From Candidatus Krumholzibacteriia bacterium (GTDB taxonomy: Bacteria; Krumholzibacteriota; Krumholzibacteriia; JAJRXK01), in NCBI GenBank assembly GCA_029932915.1, contig JAOZPE010000003.1, forward strand, positions 1 to 64,000: a stretch of 64,000 nt of DNA. Reading direction: 5' to 3'. The position numbers were made by a program, and so were the translations under genes. The notes beneath the pieces were generated by a model that saw only the letters and a list, made by a program, of their open reading frames with translations, ran no database searches and was not told the DNA's origin. Position 1 is the first letter of the stretch. The number at the start of each line of letters is the position of its first letter. Positions 48,538 through 58,927 of this stretch are shown here, piece by piece.

Positions 48538-49287
48538 TCAGGGTTGGGTCAGGGCCCAGATGCACACGTTGATGCCCATCTGCATCGCCGCCTCGCGTAC
48601 CTGCGGAGGATCGCCGTGCACCTGCGGATCCTCCAGCCCGTCTCCGATGTCGCTGCTCCACGAATAGAAGATGGCCATGCGTCCGTCGAGGAAGAGAGCG
48701 AAGCCCTGGGCGGGGTCGCCGTCGTGTTCGTGCACCTTGGGCAGCCCGGGAAGATCATACCAGCTGCGGTAGATCGGATGGTCGCTGCCGAGGGGAACGA
48801 GCTGTCGATCCGGATACAGACGCGACACCATCGCGCGGAAGGAGGTGTCGAAGCCGTAGTTGTCGTCCACCCAGAGGAAGCCGCCCGCCTCGAGATAGCG
48901 CCGCAGACGGGCCAGGTCCTCCTCGGAGAGATCGATCACCCCGTGGCCGGTCGCGTAGAGGAAGGGGTGGGCATAGAGCTCCTCGCTGTCGAGGGTGACC
49001 ACCACGTCGTGTTCGGCGCAGGGAATGCCGCACCGGCGTTGGAGCTGGGCCAGCAGATTGGGCAGGGAACTGGGGTCGCCGTACCAGTCGCCCCCGCCGG
49101 GATAGCGCAGGCGGGCGATGGTGAATACGCCCTGGCCGGCCGGGGCGGAGGAGACGGACGGTCCGGCCCACGAAGAGCCCACCGCACCCACCGTCAGCAC
49201 CACGGCCAGCAGGGCGGCCATCACCGGCCGGGGCCGGGCGCCCAGTCGGCGCCACCCGCTCCACCGAGGACTCTCCACCGTCGACAT
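48538..49287 (-). CDS. DUF4159 domain-containing exported protein
   Basis: FTIARLRYPGGGDWYGDPSSLPNLLAQLQ...HPFLYATGHGVIDLSEEDLARLRRYLEAGGFLWVDDNYGFDTSFRAMVSRLYPDRQLVPL...HPIYRSWYDL; upstream GGAG SD. Confidence 0.88.
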   Translation of the reverse strand: MSTVESPRWSGWRRLGARPRPVMAALLAVVLTVGAVGSSWAGPSVSSAPAGQGVFTIARLRYPGGGDWYGDPSSLPNLLAQLQRRCGIPCAEHDVVVTLDSEELYAHPFLYATGHGVIDLSEEDLARLRRYLEAGGFLWVDDNYGFDTSFRAMVSRLYPDRQLVPLGSDHPIYRSWYDLPGLPKVHEHDGDPAQGFALFLDGRMAIFYSWSSDIGDGLEDPQVHGDPPQVREAAMQMGINVCIWALTQP

Positions 49288-49460
49288 GCGCTCGGTCTCC
49301 TTCGTGCCGTTCGTGCCGCCGCCCCCAGGGCAGCGTCCGATCCTCGGCCACCGCCCGGGGCGTCTGCTTCGTCCATACCCTTACGAAGAACTTCCGGTTC
49401 CGGCCAATCCTCCCTGCCGGGGTCCTCGGACCGGAAGGGGATGCGGCAGGATGCACACCC

Positions 49461-52400
49461 TCACGCGTGCTGCAGGGGAAGGCTCACCGTGGCCACGGCG
49501 CCGCGCCGGTCCTCCCGATTGGCCAGTTGGATCCGCCCGCCCATCTTCTCGGTGAGATTCCGGCAGATGATCAGCCCCAGGCCCGTCCCGTAGCTCTTGG
49601 TGGAGAAATAGGCCTCGAAGAGATGCTCCTCCACTTCCGGAGCGATGCCCGGACCCTCGTCGAGGACCCTCAGGACGACCCGGTCGCCCTCGCGCCGGGC
49701 CTCGACCTGCACCGTGCCCTTCTCCCCCATGGCCTGCCGGGCATTGGCCACCAGGTTCGTCAGCACCTTCATCATGGCCTCGCGGTTGACCAGCACGTGC
49801 AGCCCTTCGCCCCCGCTCACCTGCAGGGTCTCCCCCTCCTGGAGGGTGGGATAGAGCAGACGCAATTCCTCGAACAGCGAGCGGACCTCCACCACCTCCA
49901 GCGAAGGGGGCTCGGTCCTTCCGAGCAGACTGAACTCCGAGGCGATCTCCCGCAGACGTTCCACCTGCCGTTCGATCTGGCGGGTGTTCTCGTCGACGAT
50001 CTCCTCCATCCGGGGATGACCGTCCCGGCACGCCTGGCGCACCATCTGGGCCGCCAGTTGGATGGGCGTCAGCGGATTCTTCACCTCGTGGGCGACCTGG
50101 CGCGCCATCTCCGCGTAGAGGGCGAGCCGGCGGCTCGACAGCAGTTCGGTGACGTCGTCGAAGAGGACGAGCCAACCGGCATCGCCTTCCTCCAGTTGGA
50201 TCGGTGAGAGCACGGCGCGCAGGGTCCGCGGTCCCTCCTCGCTCTCCAGGACGATCTCGGTGGCCTGGACCTCGATCTTCCGCTCGCCCTCGCGCACCCG
50301 CTCGAGCAGACGCTGCAGCGCCTCGTCGCCGAGACCGCGGGCCGCCCGGTTGGCCTCGACCAGTTCGAAGTCGCCGTCGAGGATGAGCACGCCGGCGCTG
50401 AGACCGGCCAGCATGGTCTCCAGGAAGGAGCGGCGGGCCGCCAACGCGCGCTGGCCGCTCTGGAGCTGCTGGGTCATCCGGTTGAAGGAATGGGTGAGCT
50501 GACCGATCTCGTCGTCGCCCTTCTCGGGCAGGCGGACGGAGAAGTCGCCGGCTCCGACCCGCTCGGTGGCGCCGAGCAACACCAGGATGGGATTGACGGT
50601 GCGCGCGGCCACCACCAGGCCCACCACCGTGGCCAACAGGAAGGCCAGCGAGGACAGGCCGAAGAGGAAGAGATAGCTGCGGCGCTGCTCGAGGGCGGCG
50701 ACCGTGGCCTGGGTGAAGAGCCGGGCGGCCAGCACGCCGCGCCGCGGATCGCGCGGCCCGGGCAATCGCACGTAGCCGCGGGCCACCACCAGGCCGGCAT
50801 CGGGTTCGGTGGTGAGGTAGCGGGGGCTGCCTCCCACCCGGAGGATCCTCTCGGCGTCCGCGGGCAGGACCGGCACCACCAGGCCGGCCTTGAGCAGATC
50901 GTCCCGGCTGCTCACCACCGCCCACGGTCCGTCGAAGAGGGTGAGGTCGGCGCCCACCGTGCGGGCGAGCCGCCGGAGGTCCTCGTCCTGCAGACGCCGC
51001 CGCAGATAGACCCAGTAGTGGTGGTGATCGGACGCGCTCTTGTCGAACAGGCGGCCGAGGTACCAGCCCCGCTCGTCGTCCTCCAGCAGGAGGATCGCTC
51101 CCCGCAGCTGGTGGAGGAGACGGGCGGCCGAGGGCGGCGAGAGCTCCCGCCCGCTCTCGTCGTGGACCAGGCGTCCCAGCTCGTCGAAGACCATGAGTTG
51201 ATCGCGTTCCATCAACGGGGGAACCGCCTGCCGGCGGGCCGGGTCACCGTCGACCAGGCCTTCCAGGGGGTCGACCTCCAGGCGCGCGCGCACCGCGTCC
51301 TCCAGACCATCGGCCAGCAGCCGGAACGCGGTGTCCAGGCGGCGGGCCACCTCCTCGCGGTTCGAGCGACGGAGGTTGGCCTCCGCCCGGCGGCTCTGGA
51401 AGACCCCGAAGACGATCACCGGCAGCAGGACCAGGATCACGATGGCGCCCAGCAGGCGTTCCTGGTATCCCAGGCGCCCCAACGCCTGGGGCCAGCGGAG
51501 CGAACCCCCGCGCAGCGCGACCGCGGCGAGCAGGAACAGCAGGATCACCGCGCCGGCGAGCAGGTACAGGGCGACCAGCCGTGCGCTGTCCAGCAGGCGC
51601 TCGTTCAGGGTGGGCAGGGCGAAGGCGACCGCGAGCCGTTCTCCCCGCTCGCTCACCACCCGCGCCCGGTAGGGGTGCCCTCCCCGGCGGATGGAGGTCC
51701 AGCTTCCATCGGCCGGCAGTTGCGAGCGCAGCAGCCCCACCAGCACCGGCTCGGTGGCCGCCACCACGCGGTCGCCGTCCCAGCGGCCGAGGATGACCGG
51801 ATGCTCGAATTCGCGACGGGGGGAGAGGAAGTCACCGCCGGCGGCGAAACCCAGGGCCAGGGGTCCCCCGCTCGGGCTGAGGTCGACCGGAGTGGCCGGA
51901 TCGACGGTGCCGTACGGCAGATCCACCCGTACCCAGCTCAGGTCGCCGTCGGGAAACATCTGACCGGTGTCCAGCCAGCCGCGGTAGACGAGGAAGGTGC
52001 CCTCGGCACTGCGGATGCGGACACTCTGCACCCCGTACAGGCCCGATTCGATGGGCGTGGTGGCGGGTGGAAGCGCGGGGCGGGGCGGGTAGGGCAGACC
52101 GAGATCGAAGTCGCTGAGCACGTGCCCGGCCGCGTCGAAGAGCACGATCTGCGAGCCGTATCCCAGCGCGCTCAATCCGCTGGAGGCCGCCCACAGTTCG
52201 AAGGCCGCGTTGCTGCGGTCGGCTCCCTTCACCGCGAGACCCCGCAGCCGTGAGGGATCCTCGGCCAGCTCGCGCAGGAACTCCTCCACCAGCACGCGGC
52301 GCCAGTTGTCGCGGGGATGCAGGCGGTCCAATGCCCGTTCGGTGGCCACCTCCTCCTTGAGCTGGCGATAGACCCCCCTCAAGCCCTCGGTCTGCGCCCA

Positions 52401-54014
52401 GCTCAACCAGAGCACCATGACCAGCGCCGCCACCACCCGCATCGAGAACGACGGATGCCGCAGCGCCGAGGAGAGCGCCACCGCCAGCAGGGGCAGGAGG
52501 GAGAACCACATTCCCAGGAAGACATCCACCCCATCGGCGATCATCACCAGCGCCAGGACGATGGAGACGCCCAGCGCCAGCGGCCAACGGTGCCGTCTTC
52601 CCCTCCACCAACGCTCCCAACCGAGGAGAGCCATTCCCGCCGGGGCCAGCAGGGCCAGCAACATGGCCCCGTGGAGAAGCTGGAAGGAGAGGGTGAAGAA
52701 CGGGGCATCCAGACCGATGAGCTTGGGGTTGGCGTTCTGGGCCACGACCCTCTGCAGGGAGACGGTCCACAGCAAGGTGGCCACGGTGAAGAGGGTCAGA
52801 ACCAGCACGGCGAGAGCCTGCCGGACCCTTCCTGCCCGCGCCGACATCCAGTGCAGCCACGAGGGAAGAAGCAGCAGGAGGACGAAGGCCAGGGCCAGGG
52901 CACTCACGAAGAAATCGAGCACGCTCCGCAGGAGGCCCAGACCCCAGGTGGTCGCGAAGTAGGCAGGCTCGAGCAACCAGCGCAGACCCCCGTGCCCGGC
53001 GGCGAAGGCGAGCTGCAGCACCTGCGCCCGATCCATGCCGAAGCGGAAGAGCACGACCAAGGCGGCCAGGACGAGCGCCGTCGTCAGCGCTCCGCGGTCC
53101 ACCCGGAGGCCGCGCCAGCTTCGCCAGGCCCGCATCGTGGCCAGGGTGAGACCCAACAGGAGGATCCACGACAGGATCCGCCCCTCGGCGGTGAGGACCA
53201 GACGGCGCTCTTCGCGGGCGATGGGCGCCCGCAGGACCACCCAGGCCCACGGCTCGTTCTCCGGCACGGCCACCACCCGCTGCAACTGCGGCGCGATCTC
53301 CTCCGGACGAGGTGCACTGGCCCTCAGTTGCGCCTTCAGACCGGTGCCCGCGGCCAGGGGCTGGGCCGGATCCACCCCCAATCCCAGGCGGGGAAAGAGT
53401 TCCCGCGTGATGCCCAGACTGAGATCGAAGTAGGTGGTGAGTCCCTGCCCGTCGTGGGCCGACACGGTCAGATAGCGGCGAAAGCCGTGATCGACCAGGA
53501 GAGGGCGGTCCTGGGGAGGGACGCGTTCGGGACCTGGAACCTCACCGGCCCAGTCGACGAGACGGCCGTCGCGCCAGCGCGACACGCCGACCCGCAGGGA
53601 GGCATCCCCCAGTCGAAGGGGACGGGCGAGTTCCTCCAGATCGACGCTCTCGTCGAGGGCCCGTCCGGCCCTCGTCTCGGCCTCGGCCTGCAGGTGGAGC
53701 AGACGCGAGCGAACCACCTCGGCTCCGGTGTCCAGGCGAAGGCGGGCCCGCCGCAACCACACCCCATCGTCGTAGGAGGCCACTCTCGACAGGTGCAGGG
53801 CCATGACGGAGGCGGCGATCAGGACCACGATGATCGCCGCCTCGAGCGCACGATCGGTTCCCCGCGATCGCCGGCGGTACAGACGTGCCCAGGCCAGGGC
53901 AGCGAAGGTGGTGGACAGGAGAGCGGCCGAAGGCCACAGGACCTGTTGACCCTGGGTCGACAGGAGCAGAGCCGCCAGGGCGAGGACGATCCACAGAGGA
54001 AGCAGTCGCTCCAT
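49461..54014 (-). CDS. Very large NtrY-like sensor histidine kinase (multi-TM, HAMP, PAS, HisKA, HATPase)
   Basis: C-terminus: HAMP (ARTVNPILVLLGATERVGAGDFSVRLP), ARQVAHEVKNPLTPIQLAAQMVRQ, VLTNLVANARQAMGEKG, DEGPGIAPEVEEHLFEAYFSTKSYGTGLGLIICRNL; ~1000-aa membrane/sensory N-terminus. Confidence 0.9.
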   Translation of the reverse strand: MERLLPLWIVLALAALLLSTQGQQVLWPSAALLSTTFAALAWARLYRRRSRGTDRALEAAIIVVLIAASVMALHLSRVASYDDGVWLRRARLRLDTGAEVVRSRLLHLQAEAETRAGRALDESVDLEELARPLRLGDASLRVGVSRWRDGRLVDWAGEVPGPERVPPQDRPLLVDHGFRRYLTVSAHDGQGLTTYFDLSLGITRELFPRLGLGVDPAQPLAAGTGLKAQLRASAPRPEEIAPQLQRVVAVPENEPWAWVVLRAPIAREERRLVLTAEGRILSWILLLGLTLATMRAWRSWRGLRVDRGALTTALVLAALVVLFRFGMDRAQVLQLAFAAGHGGLRWLLEPAYFATTWGLGLLRSVLDFFVSALALAFVLLLLLPSWLHWMSARAGRVRQALAVLVLTLFTVATLLWTVSLQRVVAQNANPKLIGLDAPFFTLSFQLLHGAMLLALLAPAGMALLGWERWWRGRRHRWPLALGVSIVLALVMIADGVDVFLGMWFSLLPLLAVALSSALRHPSFSMRVVAALVMVLWLSWAQTEGLRGVYRQLKEEVATERALDRLHPRDNWRRVLVEEFLRELAEDPSRLRGLAVKGADRSNAAFELWAASSGLSALGYGSQIVLFDAAGHVLSDFDLGLPYPPRPALPPATTPIESGLYGVQSVRIRSAEGTFLVYRGWLDTGQMFPDGDLSWVRVDLPYGTVDPATPVDLSPSGGPLALGFAAGGDFLSPRREFEHPVILGRWDGDRVVAATEPVLVGLLRSQLPADGSWTSIRRGGHPYRARVVSERGERLAVAFALPTLNERLLDSARLVALYLLAGAVILLFLLAAVALRGGSLRWPQALGRLGYQERLLGAIVILVLLPVIVFGVFQSRRAEANLRRSNREEVARRLDTAFRLLADGLEDAVRARLEVDPLEGLVDGDPARRQAVPPLMERDQLMVFDELGRLVHDESGRELSPPSAARLLHQLRGAILLLEDDERGWYLGRLFDKSASDHHHYWVYLRRRLQDEDLRRLARTVGADLTLFDGPWAVVSSRDDLLKAGLVVPVLPADAERILRVGGSPRYLTTEPDAGLVVARGYVRLPGPRDPRRGVLAARLFTQATVAALEQRRSYLFLFGLSSLAFLLATVVGLVVAARTVNPILVLLGATERVGAGDFSVRLPEKGDDEIGQLTHSFNRMTQQLQSGQRALAARRSFLETMLAGLSAGVLILDGDFELVEANRAARGLGDEALQRLLERVREGERKIEVQATEIVLESEEGPRTLRAVLSPIQLEEGDAGWLVLFDDVTELLSSRRLALYAEMARQVAHEVKNPLTPIQLAAQMVRQACRDGHPRMEEIVDENTRQIERQVERLREIASEFSLLGRTEPPSLEVVEVRSLFEELRLLYPTLQEGETLQVSGGEGLHVLVNREAMMKVLTNLVANARQAMGEKGTVQVEARREGDRVVLRVLDEGPGIAPEVEEHLFEAYFSTKSYGTGLGLIICRNLTEKMGGRIQLANREDRRGAVATVSLPLQHA

Positions 54015-54043
54015 CCCACGCACACCAGGCAAACGCAAGTGGT

Positions 54044-54583
54044 TCAAGGAAGGACTCTCAGCTCCGCCACCTTCCAATGTCCCTTCATCCGGTGCAAGTG
54101 GAGAAACAGGCGACGGGCGGGGGAATCCTCCAGCTCCAGTCGAAGCACACCGTGCAGATCATCCGGGGTGTCGTCCTCGGCCTCATCGAAACCCACCTCG
54201 GTGGGTTCCTCCTTCTCGAAGAAATCCTGCAGGAGATAGAAGATCTGTTCCCGGCTGCGGCGGATCCCATCCTCCGAGGCGAAACCCTCCGCCGGGCCGT
54301 CCAGTTCGAAGGGGATCTCCGCTTGGGGCAGGAGATCCATGATGCCTTCGATGTCTTCTTCGGTGAAGGCGCGCATCAGGCTGTCGACGGCGGCCTGGGC
54401 ATCCTCGATCCCCCCACGGGCCGAGGCGATCCCTACCGGAACGGAGATGGGTGTCGCTCCGGCTGCCGGCTGGGAGCGGAGCTCCGTCGGCTGGGCCCCG
54501 GACTCCGCCGCCGGCCAGAGGACAAACGCGACCAGCAGGGCCAGAGGCCCTGCCGCCGCGCTGCGGATCACTTGCAGTTGCAT
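54044..54583 (-). CDS. Exported hypothetical protein, possibly NTF2-like
   Basis: Signal peptide then DAQAAVDSLMRAFTEEDIEGIMDLLP...REQIFYLLQDFFEKEE...MKGHWKVAELRVLP. Confidence 0.55.
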   Translation of the reverse strand: MQLQVIRSAAAGPLALLVAFVLWPAAESGAQPTELRSQPAAGATPISVPVGIASARGGIEDAQAAVDSLMRAFTEEDIEGIMDLLPQAEIPFELDGPAEGFASEDGIRRSREQIFYLLQDFFEKEEPTEVGFDEAEDDTPDDLHGVLRLELEDSPARRLFLHLHRMKGHWKVAELRVLP

Positions 54584-54660
54584 GGTTTCTCCAGGTGGCC
54601 GATCCCCGGGGCGACTTCCCCTGGAGGATACCACGACCGGCCCCAAAGAGACACCGCGGT

Positions 54661-55605
54661 CTAGATGGCCGCCTTCCGGGGGCGCCGCGCGCCTCGCTTG
54701 CGGTCGGCCGAACGCCACTTGTACCACAGCACCAGCAAGGGGCTGGCGATGTAGATGGACGAGTAGGTACCGACCACCACCCCGATGGTCAGGGCGAAGG
54801 CGAAATCGTGGATGACCGGACCGCCCACCGCGAAGAGCATGGCAGCCACGAACAAGGTGGTCAGGGAGGTGATGATGGTGCGGCTCAAGGTCTCGTTGAT
54901 GCTGCGGTTGATCACCTCGTCGTAGCTCTCCTTGCGCCGCAGACGCATGTTCTCCCGGATGCGGTCGAAGACGACGATGGTGTCGTTCAGCGAGTAACCG
55001 ATGATGGTCAGGAACGCGGCCACGATGCTGAGGCTGATCTCCTTGTTGAGCAGGGAGAACAGGCCCAGGGTGATGAGCACGTCGTGCACCAGGGTGAGGA
55101 CCGCGGCCAGTCCGAAGTTGAAGACGAAGCGCAGGGTGATGTACAGGACGATCAGGATGAGCGAGACGAAGATGGCGTTGGTCGCTCCCTTGCGCAGCTC
55201 CTCACCGATCTTCGGACCCACCGTCTCCTCGCGCCTCAACTCGACCTTGTGGTCGGGAAATGCCTCGGCCACCACCTGGCGAACCGTCTTGTCGCCGACG
55301 GCGCTCTGCTCGGAGGCATCGACCTTCTTGTCCAGGTAGATGAGGATCTCGTCGGGTCCGCCGAAGGTGGTCACCTGATTGGCCTTCACCCCGGCGTTCT
55401 TCAGGGCCTCCCGCAGATCTCCGACGTCGATGGGGGGGTCGACCTTCAGCTCGACGATGCTGCCCCCACGGAAGTCGATGGAGAGCCGGGGGCCGTGATG
55501 GACCGCCAGGGAGATGAGCCCGGCGAGGATCATCAACACCGAAAGCGTGATGGCGTACTTCCGCGAGTCGATGAAATTGATGTTGGTATTGGTCAGAAAC
55601 TGCAT
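54661..55605 (-). CDS. secF: Protein translocase subunit SecF
   Basis: INFIDSRKYAITLSV...LSIDFRGGSIVELKV...IGYSLNDTIVVFDRIRENMR...INRSINETLSRTIITSLTTL. Confidence 0.96.
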   Translation of the reverse strand: MQFLTNTNINFIDSRKYAITLSVLMILAGLISLAVHHGPRLSIDFRGGSIVELKVDPPIDVGDLREALKNAGVKANQVTTFGGPDEILIYLDKKVDASEQSAVGDKTVRQVVAEAFPDHKVELRREETVGPKIGEELRKGATNAIFVSLILIVLYITLRFVFNFGLAAVLTLVHDVLITLGLFSLLNKEISLSIVAAFLTIIGYSLNDTIVVFDRIRENMRLRRKESYDEVINRSINETLSRTIITSLTTLFVAAMLFAVGGPVIHDFAFALTIGVVVGTYSSIYIASPLLVLWYKWRSADRKRGARRPRKAAI

Positions 55606-55620
55606 GGATTTCCTCGTCCC

Positions 55621-57369
55621 TCAGATGCTCAGACGGCGAGGATTGCGCCCCGCCAGCCAGAGATCATAGACCGTTCGCGAGAAGACCAGCGCCGAGAACA
55701 TGCTGGTCAGGATCCCGACGCTCAGGGTGACCGCGAATCCCTTGATGGGACCGGTCCCGAAGTAGTAGAGCACCACGGCGGCGATGAAGGTGGTGATGTT
55801 CGCATCGACGATGGTGCGGGTGGCGTTGCTGTAGCCCGCGTCGATCGCCGCGCGCACCGACTTGCCCCCACGCAACTCTTCACGGATGCGCTCGAAGATG
55901 AGCACGTTGGCATCGACGGCCATACCCACGGTCAGGATGATACCGGCGATGCCGGGCAGGGTGAGCGTCAGGTGCAACTGGGCCAGGATGCCCAGCAGCA
56001 GCAGCAGGGTCAGAAGCAGCCCCAGCGCGGCCACGATACCGGACAGCCGGTAGTAGACCATGATGAACAGGACCACGAGGATGCCCCCGATGAGGGCCGC
56101 CTGGACACCGCGGCGGATGGAGTCCTGACCCAGGCTCGGGCCCACCGTCCGCTCCTCGGCGATCCGCACGTCCACCGGCAGGGCGCCCGCGCGGAGCATC
56201 AGGGCCAGGTCACGCGCCTCGGTGTCCGACTCGAATCCACCGCTGATGACCGCCTGGCCGTTGGGAATCCGGGTGCGGATGTTCGGGGCGCTGATCACCA
56301 CCCCGTCGAGCACGATCGCCAGCTTGCGTCCCACGTTGGCACCGGTGACGTTGGCGAACTTCAGCCCTCCCCGCTTGCTCAGACCGAGGTTCACCATCAA
56401 CAGGGGCGGACGGTCCGGATCGGGTGAGACACCGGCGTTGCGGATCTCCCCGCCGGTGAGTTCGATCTTCTTCTCCACGAGGTAGAGCAGCGAGGCGCTG
56501 CTGCCGTCGGTCCCGGTGACCTTCTCGCTGCCCCACAGGAATTCCACGTCACGCGGAATCAGGCGCTGGGCCTCGGGACTCTGCAGGAGCTTCTCCACCG
56601 CCGGCCGGTTGCTGTCGGCGACGGGGATGGCACCCCGGTTCTTCAGGAAGGGACCCATCAACGCACTCAAGGGGTGCTGGCTGGTCCAATCGCCCTCGCC
56701 GGGGACGGTCTCCTCGCCCTCGCCGCCGAGGTCGCTCAGGAGATCACCCTGGGCACTGTCGCCGGCCGCTTCGGCCGTCTCCACCCCGGCGCTGTCCGCA
56801 GCCGCCTCGACCTCGGTGGAATCGGCCGCCTCCAGTTCCTCATCGATCGACTTCAGCGCGTCAGCGGCCACCTTCTTGCCGGCCAGGGCCTTGTCCAGAC
56901 GCGCGATGAGAGTGGTCACCTCGGCCCCCTCGCGTACCATCCGGAATTCCAGACGGGCGGTCCGGCCGATGAGGCGCTTCGCCCGCTCGGCGTCCTGCAG
57001 ACCGGGCAACTGGACGATGATCCGCGAGGTGCCCTCCTGACGCACGTCCGGTTCGCTGACGCCGAACTGGTCGATCCGGTTGCGCAGGATCTCCAGCGTC
57101 CGCTTCACCGCGTCGTCGCTGGTTCCCTGCTCCACCGACTTGGTGTCGACGTCCAGGACCAGGTACATCCCGCCCTGCAGGTCGAGGCCCCGCTTGATGG
57201 CGCGGCCGTGCAGGTGATCGAGCTTGGCCGCCCCTTCCGGGGTCGCCTCCAGCTCCGCTCTCTTCTCGGGACTCATCCGGCTGAGTTGGATCGTCGGCCA
57301 GAGGCTCACAAGAGCCCAGATTGAAAGGACCACCACCAGGGCGGCCTTGATCTTCAGTGATCGTTTCAT
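55621..57369 (-). CDS. secD: Protein translocase subunit SecD
   Basis: LKRGLDLQGGMYLVLDVDTK...NRIDQFGVSEPDVRQEGTSRIIVQLPG...TVGPSLGQDSIRRGVQAALIGG...MAVDANVLIFERIREELRGG. Confidence 0.96.
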   Translation of the reverse strand: MKRSLKIKAALVVVLSIWALVSLWPTIQLSRMSPEKRAELEATPEGAAKLDHLHGRAIKRGLDLQGGMYLVLDVDTKSVEQGTSDDAVKRTLEILRNRIDQFGVSEPDVRQEGTSRIIVQLPGLQDAERAKRLIGRTARLEFRMVREGAEVTTLIARLDKALAGKKVAADALKSIDEELEAADSTEVEAAADSAGVETAEAAGDSAQGDLLSDLGGEGEETVPGEGDWTSQHPLSALMGPFLKNRGAIPVADSNRPAVEKLLQSPEAQRLIPRDVEFLWGSEKVTGTDGSSASLLYLVEKKIELTGGEIRNAGVSPDPDRPPLLMVNLGLSKRGGLKFANVTGANVGRKLAIVLDGVVISAPNIRTRIPNGQAVISGGFESDTEARDLALMLRAGALPVDVRIAEERTVGPSLGQDSIRRGVQAALIGGILVVLFIMVYYRLSGIVAALGLLLTLLLLLGILAQLHLTLTLPGIAGIILTVGMAVDANVLIFERIREELRGGKSVRAAIDAGYSNATRTIVDANITTFIAAVVLYYFGTGPIKGFAVTLSVGILTSMFSALVFSRTVYDLWLAGRNPRRLSI

Positions 57370-57523
57370 GCCATCTCCACCCGTCCGGCGGGGGCGGGGT
57401 GCCCCGGGTCCAGGGGGGTTCATCGGTGTCGAGGATTTCCGGCCGCGAAGAAATCGGCCTCGTCGGAAGGGCCCCGCGGGCAAGCCTCTTCCCGAACGTT
57501 CCACTTCCCACAGCGAAACAACC

Positions 57524-57551
57524 AGTATAGCCCGCCACCGGGCCCTGTCAA
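57524..57551 (-). promoter_or_regulatory. Candidate promoter for secDF
   Basis: TTGACA - 16 nt - TATACT on the minus strand. Confidence 0.55.
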
Positions 57552-57570
57552 CGAGGGCGGCCAGGAAGCC

Positions 57571-58740
57571 TCAATCCGCGGGGCTCAGGCGCACCAGTTC
57601 GCTCAGGAAGACACAGCGCACGTCGGTGGGATCCAGGGCGGGGAGAACCTCCTGGAGGACCTGGGCCGTGGCCGCCGTCAGATGACCGATTCCGACCGCC
57701 CGGCCGCGGCGGCGGGCCTTCTCGATGAGATGATCCAGACGGCGCCGGATCTCCACCGGATCGTCGACGTCCAGGTCGAGGAAGAGGTCGTTCCGCAGGG
57801 TGGGCACCCCCCGGCTGTGGGCCGCCTCCCAGCCCTTCGAGCGGGGGGTGGTCAGGCTGTCGAGGAAGAACAGGCCGCGTTGGGCCAGGATCTCCATCAC
57901 CACGTCCATCTGGTGCCGGTGCCGGGTGAACTCGCTGCCCATGTGGTTGTTCATGCCCACCACCTCGGGCAGGCCGTCCAGGGCGCGCTCGACGGTGCGG
58001 CGGATCTCCTCGTCGGACATGTCCACGGTCAGGGCCAGCGGCCCGGGGCCGGGCGAAGAGCCCTCGACCGGCTGCATGGGCATGTGCAGGATGGCCTCCT
58101 TGCCCGCCCGCCGGGCCTCGTTGAGCACGCGCAAGCTGCGGGGGCGTTCGGGCAGGATGGCCACGGTGATCGGCACCGGCAGATCGAGCAGGGCACGGGC
58201 GGTACGGTTGAGATTGTGACCCCAGTCGTCGACCACGATGGCCAGGAGTCCGGCCGGCGGCGGCGGTGGCTTCAGGGCATGGGCCCCGGGACCGCGGGTG
58301 GCGATGAGGCGATGGGTGAGATAGCCACGTCCTCCCAGGCGCAGCTCCAGCACCGACGAGCCGTCCTTCTCCCAGCGCTCCCCCCACTGCACGCATCCCC
58401 CCCGCGCCTCCACGCGGGTGGTGACGGCCAGGTTCAGGCTTCGCAGATCGCCGGTGGCGCCGACCTCGATGAGCGCGGGGTTCCCCGGGTGGAGCACCAC
58501 ACTGTCCGAGGGCACGCCGCAGTCGGCCAGGCCCTGGAGCACCGCCTCCTCGAAGACGGCCGCATTATGCTCTCTTGCGCTCTGGACCCCCCGCTCGGCC
58601 AGCCAGATGCCTCCGGCCTCACTGCGCAACCACAGCAGAGCGCCCGTGCCGGCCACCGCCAGCACGAGCAGCAGCCACAGGCCACGGCGCAGGCCGCGCT
58701 CGCGGCGGCTTCTGGACGATCGGCGGTGGGGAGGGCTCAT
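57571..58740 (-). CDS. Divergent polysaccharide deacetylase family protein
   Basis: GLLAIVVDDWGHNLNRTARALLDLPVPITVAILPERPRS...EAILHMPMQPV...GMNNHMGSEFTRHR...FFLDSLTT. Confidence 0.9.
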   Translation of the reverse strand: MSPPHRRSSRSRRERGLRRGLWLLLVLAVAGTGALLWLRSEAGGIWLAERGVQSAREHNAAVFEEAVLQGLADCGVPSDSVVLHPGNPALIEVGATGDLRSLNLAVTTRVEARGGCVQWGERWEKDGSSVLELRLGGRGYLTHRLIATRGPGAHALKPPPPPAGLLAIVVDDWGHNLNRTARALLDLPVPITVAILPERPRSLRVLNEARRAGKEAILHMPMQPVEGSSPGPGPLALTVDMSDEEIRRTVERALDGLPEVVGMNNHMGSEFTRHRHQMDVVMEILAQRGLFFLDSLTTPRSKGWEAAHSRGVPTLRNDLFLDLDVDDPVEIRRRLDHLIEKARRRGRAVGIGHLTAATAQVLQEVLPALDPTDVRCVFLSELVRLSPAD

Positions 58741-58927
58741 GCTGCGGATTCCCGGGTGGAGGAGCTGGAACGGACGGAAGGAGACCGAAGCGGTGGTGGC
58801 CACCGGACGAGCTGTCCTTCCTCCTTAGCACGGAGCCCCGGCGGCGTCCACGGACGAACGCAGAGGCGCCCCCACCATTCGGTGGGAGCGCCCGGTCGGT
58901 CCACGTGAAGCAGGGGAAAACGAAGTC

